Source of the DNA: Psychrobacillus psychrodurans
GTDB taxonomy: Bacteria > Bacillota > Bacilli > Bacillales_A > Planococcaceae
NCBI RefSeq assembly: GCF_027563345.1
Contig: NZ_JAMKBK010000003.1
DNA length: 64,000 bases
Direction: 5' to 3' (one strand)
Part shown: one piece after another, positions 58,606-64,000 of the stretch
Numbering within the stretch: the first letter of the stretch is position 1
How the letters are laid out: each line of letters begins with the position of its first letter
Program-made: the position numbers and the translations under genes
Notes under the pieces: generated by a model
Seen by the model: the letters and a program-made list of their open reading frames with translations, nothing else
Databases searched by the model: none
Told to the model about the DNA's origin: nothing

Positions 58606-59988
58606 TTAACCCACGATAGCATTAGCGGTTACTAACATGATTAATGCAGTTAACCAAGCTAACGTTGTAGGAACCGACCAAACTAAAACCTGTTCCTTCA
58701 ATTTAGTAATACCAAGCATACGGTTAACAACCCAGAACATGGAATCGTTAAAGTATGAGAATAGCATTGCACCTAATGCGGCTGCTTGAGCAGCAAGAGC
58801 TAAGTTGACATCTAAATTCGCTAAAATTGGTGCGGAGATTGAAGCAGCAGTAATCATTGCAACTGTCCCACTACCTTGTATTAATCGTACAATAGAAGCA
58901 ATGAAGAATGGAATTAATATTGCTGGAAGCGGCAATCCTGCAATAATTTCTGCAAGATAGTCACCAGTGCCACTCTCACGTAAAACAGTACCTAAAGCAC
59001 CACCGGCACCAGTAACTAGCAAGATAATACCTGCTGTTGTCATACCTTCTTCCATTCTGTCCAACGCTTCTTCACGCTTCATGTAATTAGCCAAGCCGTA
59101 AATAGCTGCTACTAATCCTAGAGCTAAAGCGATAATTGGTTGACCTAAGAACAATACGTAATCCCAAGCTCCACCTGTAAATTCTAAAGCAGACAAAGTT
59201 GTGTTTAAGAATATTAAAATAATTGGTAATAAAATTGGGAAAAACGATTTAAATAAAGAAGGAAGTTCTTTCTCACGATCATGCGATGCTGCTAAGAAAT
59301 CATGATACACTACTTCAGATGAATCTTTACGAACAAATCCTTCTCCATCTTCTTCTGGTAATTGATAGATTCGTTTCCCAAGCCACTTTGCATATAATAC
59401 TCCTACAATGATAATAGGCACTGCAAAAATGAGACCCCAAAATATCATTTCCCCAATATCTACACCAAAAATACCCGCAACTCCTAATGGTCCTGGAGTT
59501 GGTGGAACTGCATGGTGAGTTGCCACCAATCCAATTGCAAGTGCAACTCCAAGTGTAACTACTGATTTACCAGTTTTACGCGATAAAGATTTAACTAAAG
59601 GATTTAAAATAACAAACGCTGAATCTACAAAAATTGGAATCGAAACGATATAACCAGCAATTGCCATTGCCCATTCTTCTTTTTTCTTACCAACTAGTCG
59701 TATTAATGAATATGCAAGTTTTTCTGCTGCACCAGTAACTTCTAAAATACGGCCCATCATTACCCCTAAACCTACTACTATACCTATAGAGGCTAACGTA
59801 TTTCCAAAACCAGAGGTGATTGAGTTTACAACTTTAAGCGGCTCCATTCCTCCTATTAATCCGGTAATTGACGCAGCAATTATTAAAGCTAAGAAAGCAT
59901 GAATTTTAGTTTTTAATACAAGTAATATAAGAACTGTAATACCAATTGCTAAACCAAGTAACATTTGCATTTCTAAAGTCATTCCCAT
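58606..59988 (-). CDS. GntP-family sugar-acid permease
   Basis: A 460-residue, 12-14-helix permease of the gluconate:H+ symporter (GntP) family. Family landmarks are GFGNTLASIGIVVGLGVMMG, THHAVPPTPGPLGVAGIFGVD and RLIQGSGTVAMITAASI. GGGG lies 4 nt before the ATG at 59988 and 10 nt before a second ATG at 59982, so either start is possible. Placed downstream of a four-carbon acid-sugar kinase and PdxA2-like dehydrogenase, it probably imports threonate or erythronate rather than gluconate. A hairpin separates it from the upstream gene. Confidence 0.88.
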   Translation of the reverse strand: MGMTLEMQMLLGLAIGITVLILLVLKTKIHAFLALIIAASITGLIGGMEPLKVVNSITSGFGNTLASIGIVVGLGVMMGRILEVTGAAEKLAYSLIRLVGKKKEEWAMAIAGYIVSIPIFVDSAFVILNPLVKSLSRKTGKSVVTLGVALAIGLVATHHAVPPTPGPLGVAGIFGVDIGEMIFWGLIFAVPIIIVGVLYAKWLGKRIYQLPEEDGEGFVRKDSSEVVYHDFLAASHDREKELPSLFKSFFPILLPIILIFLNTTLSALEFTGGAWDYVLFLGQPIIALALGLVAAIYGLANYMKREEALDRMEEGMTTAGIILLVTGAGGALGTVLRESGTGDYLAEIIAGLPLPAILIPFFIASIVRLIQGSGTVAMITAASISAPILANLDVNLALAAQAAALGAMLFSYFNDSMFWVVNRMLGITKLKEQVLVWSVPTTLAWLTALIMLVTANAIVG

Positions 59989-60015
59989 GTAACCCCTTTC
60001 AAAACTCTATTTTTA

Positions 60016-60050
60016 AAATAGAAGGAAAGTAAATTACTTTCCTTCTATTA
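60016..60050 (-). terminator. Hairpin between pdxA2-like gene and permease gene
   Basis: AGAAGGAAAGTAA and TTACTTTCCTTCT form a 13-bp stem with almost no loop bases to spare, followed on the minus strand by ATTTTAAAAAT. It is probably a weak terminator or stability hairpin within the operon. Confidence 0.55.
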
Positions 60051-60056
60051 TATTAC

Positions 60057-61070
60057 TTACAATGATTCACGAGTAAATTTCGGCGCATACTCTGCAGCAA
60101 GTTTGATACACTCGTACATACTTACTTCAGAAGCAATGTTTTTCCAAGCAATATCAAATGCTGTACCATGATCAACAGATGTACGCAGGAAAGGAAGCCC
60201 ATTTGTAATAGATATCGTACGGTGGAAATCCGTCATCTTCGCAGCAATATGACCTTGATCGTGATATAGAGAAAGAACCGCATCATATTTACCATGAAGT
60301 GCTTGGAAGAAAACTGAATCCGCTGGTACCGGACCATAGGCATCGATTCCATCTGCTTTCGCAAGCTCAACTCCCGGTTTAATTTCTTCTACTTCTTCCA
60401 TTCCAAATAGACCGCCTTCACCTGCATGAGGATTTAATCCTGCAACTGCAAGCTTACGATTTTCAACTCCAAGACGTTGCAGAGCTTTGTCACATCTATT
60501 TAAATAATCACGAACTCTTTCTTTTGTCATTTGTGTGATTGCTTCTGCTACTGACACATGACGAGTTAAGAAGAAAATTCGCATTCCATTTACTTGGAAC
60601 ATTGTTAGTGGATCAGGTGCACCACCTAAATCTTCTAACATTTCTGTATGTCCGATATAAGGAACTTTTGCTGCTTTTAATGATTCTTTATTGATCGGAG
60701 TAGTAGCAATAGCTTTAACTTCTCCAGCCATTGCAAGTTCTACTGAACGTTTGATAAATTCAAATGCTGCTTGGCCGTTTTGTGCTGAAACTTGCCCAGG
60801 CTCGAATTCTTCCATATTAATATTAGCTAAATCCATTACATCAATTGTTCCATATACATAAGAACCTTCAGAAGGAGATGTAACAACACTAACTCTTAAC
60901 TTTACTCCTGTTACCTCGATTGCTTTACGAAGTATGTTCGCATCCCCAACTACTAATGGTTTACACATACTATAAAGTTCTTCTTTTGCTAAAGATTTCA
61001 CTGTTATTTCAGGACCAATACCGGCCGCATCTCCCATAGGAATCGCAATAATTTCTCTTACTGTAGTCAT
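60057..61070 (-). CDS. pdxA2: PdxA2-like 4-phospho-threonate/erythronate dehydrogenase
   Basis: A 337-residue PdxA-superfamily oxidative decarboxylase. Blocks IPMGDAAGIGPEITVKSL, TTPINKESLKAAKVPYIGHTEML, RHVSVAEAI, AGLNPHAGEGGLFG (metal His) and SLYHDQGHIAAKM are present. In this gene context the enzyme (PdxA2/PdxB2 group) oxidises and decarboxylates a 4-phosphorylated four-carbon sugar acid to dihydroxyacetone phosphate, and is not the vitamin B6 enzyme. It lies 3 bp after the kinase gene. Confidence 0.88.
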   Translation of the reverse strand: MTTVREIIAIPMGDAAGIGPEITVKSLAKEELYSMCKPLVVGDANILRKAIEVTGVKLRVSVVTSPSEGSYVYGTIDVMDLANINMEEFEPGQVSAQNGQAAFEFIKRSVELAMAGEVKAIATTPINKESLKAAKVPYIGHTEMLEDLGGAPDPLTMFQVNGMRIFFLTRHVSVAEAITQMTKERVRDYLNRCDKALQRLGVENRKLAVAGLNPHAGEGGLFGMEEVEEIKPGVELAKADGIDAYGPVPADSVFFQALHGKYDAVLSLYHDQGHIAAKMTDFHRTISITNGLPFLRTSVDHGTAFDIAWKNIASEVSMYECIKLAAEYAPKFTRESL

Positions 61071-61073
61071 TTC

Positions 61074-62375
61074 CTAAACACTTCCTTCTTCTTTTTTGTT
61101 TGTTAAAAATCTTACGCATTTATAAATAGAGTATTTATCCCCTACCATACCACCTTTAGTGATTACAGGAATACCATCAAAAATTCCTCCTATAAAATGA
61201 CCATATGCCGCTAAAGGAAGTACTTCATCCTGCAAACCGATAGCCTGCGCTTCGCTAACAGAACATAATGCTGCTGTTACATCTCCACCACTGGAAAACA
61301 TTCCATCAATTGTGTGCTCTGTTTGGTCAATAACACTATGAGTAACCCTTGCCAAGCCTTCCGTTAACCGTTTGGCAAGCATTTCTTCCGTTACCCCTTC
61401 CCTAACAGCAATTTCTTTTAAGTTTAATTTCCCCGCACCGGGTGCATAAGTAGTGATGATTAGAACTTCTTGCTCTTCAAGTTTAATAACCGCTTCCTTC
61501 ATTGCGCGCTCAATTTCATCTTCCCACGTACTACTGGTAGAAGCTAAGGCAGCAGTATTTACGTAAACCGGATCAGCGTTTTTCTTTTCAATTAAGTAAT
61601 TAAGCTGTCTTCCAGTTAAAGGAGTTATACTACCTACTGTCACAATAAATTTGTTAGTCAAGACATGTTGATGCGCTTTCAAACGACTATAAGATGCGGA
61701 TAATGGACCTGGATCCACTGGTACGAAAATCACACCCTCAATTGCAGCCATCGATTCTGCTATATGATCGATTTCCTCATTGGTTACAGCATCTACAACT
61801 ATAATCCGATTACCTGCCTCTATTTGTCTCATCATTTCTAAATGTATACTATTTTTCCCTTTTAAAACTCTTCCTAATCCTATATGAGAAACCGGATATT
61901 GACTTTGCTCACTCATAATAGTTGGCACATGGGATATTGTAATTGGATTCATAGGATCTTTTGCAACATCAGTAGACTCCACAGGTACGCCATCTACTAA
62001 TAGATAACCTCCAGATAAGATACGTCCCGAATCTGGATAAGAAGTAACTACTACTGCCACACTGTTTTCTCCTAATGCATCCAATAATGTGTCTGTTTCT
62101 ACTCCAAGGTTTCCACGTACAGTACTGTCGATGCGCTTACAAAACACACTTGCTCCCCATGTTGAAAGCTGTTCGTACGCTTTTAAAACTCTTGTTTGTG
62201 CAGAACCCGGAGCGCAGTATCTGCTATCTGTATCTACACTAATAGAGGTAAATCCACCAATTGTTGGTACCTCTCCTCCAAATACTACGGTAGCGCTATT
62301 AAATCCGTTTTTAGATAACAACACCCCTGTCGCATTAGCACCAGTTAAATCGTCTGCAATAATTCCAACTTTCAT
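61074..62375 (-). CDS. Four-carbon acid-sugar kinase (DUF1537 / DtnK-OtnK type)
   Basis: A 433-residue two-domain kinase. The N-terminal substrate domain starts MKVGIIADDLTGANATGVLL and includes RIDSTVRGNLGVET; the C-terminal nucleotide domain has SGGDVTAALC and YGHFIGGIFDGIPVITKGGMVGD. Relatives phosphorylate D-threonate, L-threonate, D-erythronate or 3-oxo acids at C4. With the PdxA2-like dehydrogenase the product would be dihydroxyacetone phosphate. It overlaps the regulator gene by 4 bp (ATGA) and precedes pdxA2 by 3 bp. Which stereoisomer is used cannot be decided. Confidence 0.88.
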   Translation of the reverse strand: MKVGIIADDLTGANATGVLLSKNGFNSATVVFGGEVPTIGGFTSISVDTDSRYCAPGSAQTRVLKAYEQLSTWGASVFCKRIDSTVRGNLGVETDTLLDALGENSVAVVVTSYPDSGRILSGGYLLVDGVPVESTDVAKDPMNPITISHVPTIMSEQSQYPVSHIGLGRVLKGKNSIHLEMMRQIEAGNRIIVVDAVTNEEIDHIAESMAAIEGVIFVPVDPGPLSASYSRLKAHQHVLTNKFIVTVGSITPLTGRQLNYLIEKKNADPVYVNTAALASTSSTWEDEIERAMKEAVIKLEEQEVLIITTYAPGAGKLNLKEIAVREGVTEEMLAKRLTEGLARVTHSVIDQTEHTIDGMFSSGGDVTAALCSVSEAQAIGLQDEVLPLAAYGHFIGGIFDGIPVITKGGMVGDKYSIYKCVRFLTNKKEEGSV

Positions 62376-63139
62376 TTTCTCACACCCTTTATAAAGGTAG
62401 TCATTTCGCTGTATATTTCTTCTACTTCTTCAGGTAGTGATTGATCTGTTATTATAGCCGTCACAGAATCAATACTTGCTATTTTAGCAAACGCTTTCTT
62501 TCCAAACTTCTGTGCATCTACTACTAAATAAACAACTTCACTACTGTTAATCATCTCTCTTTTAATAGAAGCCTTTTCCAACGTGGCAGACGTAATTCCT
62601 AATGTGGAATGAACTGCATGTGCACCTAAAAATAGTATGTCTACATGGATTTCTTTTAACATTTTTTCTGCATATGTTCCAAAAACGGCACCAACACCAT
62701 TTTGTATTTTGCCACCAAGCATAATGACATCCACTTTACTATCCATTAATTCTGCTGCAATTTTGATATCATTTGTAACAATTGTGAGATTTTCTCTCCG
62801 TTTTAGACGTTTAGCAATCTCAAAGTTTGTTGTCCCAGAATCTAGGAAAACTTTCATGCCATCTTTTACTAGCGTAGTTGCTATTTCAGCAATTTCCATT
62901 TTCTGAGGGTGTGCCTCTGAAATTTTTTGTAGGTAGCTCTGTTCAGCAATAATAGCCTCAGCTATTGCAGCTCCCCCATGAGTTCTTATCAGTTTTTTCT
63001 GCTTTTCTAATTCATCTAAGTCTCGACGAATTGTCATAGCAGATACATTAAGTAAATTCACTAAATCTAAAATATCTACTTTACCTTTGACGGATAGTTC
63101 TTCAATTATGCGTTTCTTTCTTAATAAGGGAGTCGTCAT
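62372..63139 (-). CDS. DeoR/GlpR-family regulator of the sugar-acid operon
   Basis: A 255-residue DeoR-type repressor: N-terminal winged HTH (RKKRIIEELSVKGKVDILDL then NVSAMTIRRDLDELEKQKKL, with the RTHGGA signature) and a C-terminal sugar-phosphate-sensing domain (FLDSGTTNFEIAKRL, TNDIKIAAELM, LGGKI). It is first in the operon and coupled to the kinase gene by a 4-bp overlap. Its effector is likely a phosphorylated four-carbon acid. AAGGAGAA precedes the ATG. Two palindromes upstream are possible operators. Confidence 0.9.
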   Translation of the reverse strand: MTTPLLRKKRIIEELSVKGKVDILDLVNLLNVSAMTIRRDLDELEKQKKLIRTHGGAAIAEAIIAEQSYLQKISEAHPQKMEIAEIATTLVKDGMKVFLDSGTTNFEIAKRLKRRENLTIVTNDIKIAAELMDSKVDVIMLGGKIQNGVGAVFGTYAEKMLKEIHVDILFLGAHAVHSTLGITSATLEKASIKREMINSSEVVYLVVDAQKFGKKAFAKIASIDSVTAIITDQSLPEEVEEIYSEMTTFIKGVRK

Positions 63140-63171
63140 ACAATTCTCCTTTTTATAAAAACGTTTACTAT

Positions 63172-63239
63172 GAACATATTATGTTCGTTTTTATCAATAA
63201 AGTCAACATTTTTTGTTAACTTCACATTTTAAATGTGAA
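63172..63239. promoter_or_regulatory. Candidate operators upstream of the DeoR-type gene
   Basis: GAACAT-ATT-ATGTTC (63172-63186) lies 33 bp upstream of the regulator start, and TTCACATTT-T-AAATGTGAA (63221-63239) is a perfect 9+1+9 palindrome further upstream. Another GAACAT occurs near 63244. These are the only symmetrical sites in the spacer. Which one is the DeoR-type target is unknown. Confidence 0.5.
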
Positions 63240-63299
63240 TAATGAACATTAAACTACATTTAATTGTTTAATAATTTAGAATTATAAATAAAAATATTG

Positions 63300-63327
63300 T
63301 TGATTTAACGATGTAGTGTGTTAAAAT
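63300..63327 (+). promoter_or_regulatory. Promoter of ilvA
   Basis: TTGATT (63300-63305) and TAAAAT (63322-63327) are 16 bp apart, with TGTG before the -10. A transcript from here would have a leader of about 110 nt. Confidence 0.6.
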
Positions 63328-63352
63328 ATAGTAATCTTTATCAATAACACCT

Positions 63353-63400
63353 ATGCGCCATTCCAGCAGTCATCTCCAGGAATAGAAGTAGGAGGCGTAT
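63353..63400 (+). other. Hairpin in the ilvA leader
   Basis: ATGCGCC (63353-63359) can pair with GGCGTAT (63394-63400; one G-T pair), and inside it ATTCC can pair with GGAAT. It lies between the promoter and the ribosome binding site GGAGG (63426-63430). No T-run follows, so any control would be translational. Confidence 0.4.
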
Positions 63401-63443
63401 TCAGTCGCAAGTTAAATATAAAAATGGAGGTACCGTTCCTATT

Positions 63444-64000
63444 ATGCAATTAACAGATACGAAATCTATACAAGTCGAGAATGTTCTTATTGCACATCAG
63501 TTTTTAAAAGATGTTGTTTACCATACTCCCCTACAAAAAAATGAATATTTATCCGAAAAGTATGGAGCATCTATTTACTTTAAACGCGAAGATTTACAAC
63601 ATGTCCGCTCATTTAAATTACGTGGAGCATACTATAAGATTAAAACTATTGAGGAAGAGGCAAAGGAAAAAGGGGTTGTCTGTGCCAGCGCAGGAAATCA
63701 TGCACAGGGAGTCGCATATGCTTGTGCACAATTAGGAATCATTGCGAAAATTTTTATGCCATTAACCACTCCCTCACAAAAAATTGAGCAAGTGAGAATG
63801 TTTGGACGTGAGTTTGTTGAAATCATTCTTGCTGGGGATACTTTTGACGACTCTGCAAACAGTGCAACTGCTTATGCAGAATTAGAGGATAGAATTTTCA
63901 TCCACCCATTTGATGATGCTGAAATCATTGCGGGTCAGGCTACTGTTGCGGTAGAAATTATGAATGACATCGATGTTCCTCTAGATTTTCTGTTTGGTAG
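63444..64000 (+). CDS. ilvA: Threonine dehydratase, 3' end outside window
   Basis: The first 185 residues of a PLP-dependent threonine ammonia-lyase. The PLP lysine is in VRSFKLRGAYYKI, followed by CASAGNHAQGVAYAC and the substrate/cofactor blocks MPLTTPSQKIEQVRMFG and HPFDDAEIIAGQATVAVEI. The substrate is threonine, giving 2-oxobutyrate for isoleucine synthesis. The full gene would extend about 700 bp beyond the window; whether it has the C-terminal ACT-like regulatory domain of the biosynthetic form cannot be seen. ATG 63444 lies 13 nt after GGAGG, rather far. It is divergent from the sugar-acid operon. Confidence 0.9.
   Translation, partial: MQLTDTKSIQVENVLIAHQFLKDVVYHTPLQKNEYLSEKYGASIYFKREDLQHVRSFKLRGAYYKIKTIEEEAKEKGVVCASAGNHAQGVAYACAQLGIIAKIFMPLTTPSQKIEQVRMFGREFVEIILAGDTFDDSANSATAYAELEDRIFIHPFDDAEIIAGQATVAVEIMNDIDVPLDFLFG

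Noticed and set aside
63420..63443. T-box motif (GGAGGTACCG resembles GGTGGTACCGCG) upstream of ilvA
   Set aside because: The match is partial, it overlaps the ribosome binding site, the predicted leader is too short for a T-box stem I, and there is no terminator after it.
63511..63735. 74-residue + strand frame near the right edge
   Set aside because: It is an out-of-phase frame inside ilvA, whose true frame starts at 63444 and runs off the window.

Overview
The window is AT-rich chromosomal DNA from a spore-forming, low-GC Gram-positive bacterium of the order Bacillales, probably a Bacillaceae/Planococcaceae relative such as Psychrobacillus, Sporosarcina or Lysinibacillus. The genus is inference. 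The order-level call rests on AGGAGG-type ribosome binding sites, many TTG/GTG starts, an S-box riboswitch, a CotF-like spore coat protein, the NreABC oxygen/nitrate sensor and a gltC-gltAB locus. No transposase, phage gene, rRNA, tRNA or CRISPR array was seen.

Layout. 0-5.3 kb: 3' part of pepF, a repeat-rich spacer with a tandem ~288-bp duplication, and a drug-efflux MFS gene divergent from a TetR regulator plus a small protein. 5.3-15.5 kb: ppx-ppk, a UMF1-type transporter, small metabolic genes, and the divergent pair mtnU/mtnE (methionine salvage). 15.5-21.6 kb: a SAM-I riboswitch leads a metQ-metN-metI operon that continues into a crotonase, an FMN 2-hydroxyacid oxidase and a class III CoA-transferase. 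21.9-30.3 kb: a SEC-C protein, then the molybdenum-cofactor genes (moeA-mobB-moaE-moaD-mobA-moaA with a hemerythrin gene, divergent moaC, and a MoeB/ThiF-like gene with moaB).

30.5-45 kb is a nitrate-respiration island: a NarK transporter with a C-terminal PAS domain, narGHJI followed by nreA-nreB-nreC and a hemerythrin gene, modA-modB, and the iron-sulfur repair gene ric/scdA. NreC-type GGG-N4-CCC sites lie upstream of narK (two), narG (two, about 21 bp apart as at narK) and ric (one). Moco synthesis, molybdate uptake, nitrate uptake, reductase, sensor and nitrosative-damage repair are thus gathered in about 20 kb.

45-64 kb: ypsA and a partner, a CotF-like coat gene, a HAD phosphatase, an isolated hisH-hisF pair, gltAB with divergent gltC, a DUF2935 protein, an FMN reductase, a four-carbon sugar-acid cluster (deoR-type regulator, DUF1537 kinase, PdxA2-like dehydrogenase, GntP permease), and the 5' part of ilvA at the right edge.

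The most unusual signal is outside genes: four intergenic spacers (about 21.56-21.70, 32.40-32.58, 42.27-42.33 and 47.85-48.04 kb) carry short words repeated at 21 bp, almost without drift in two of them. Each array has its own word, though two words are related. Other dispersed non-coding families (the 288-bp duplication and relatives, a GCGCAAGCGCC-ended element, a CCTGTTTCTA inverted-repeat element) are also present.
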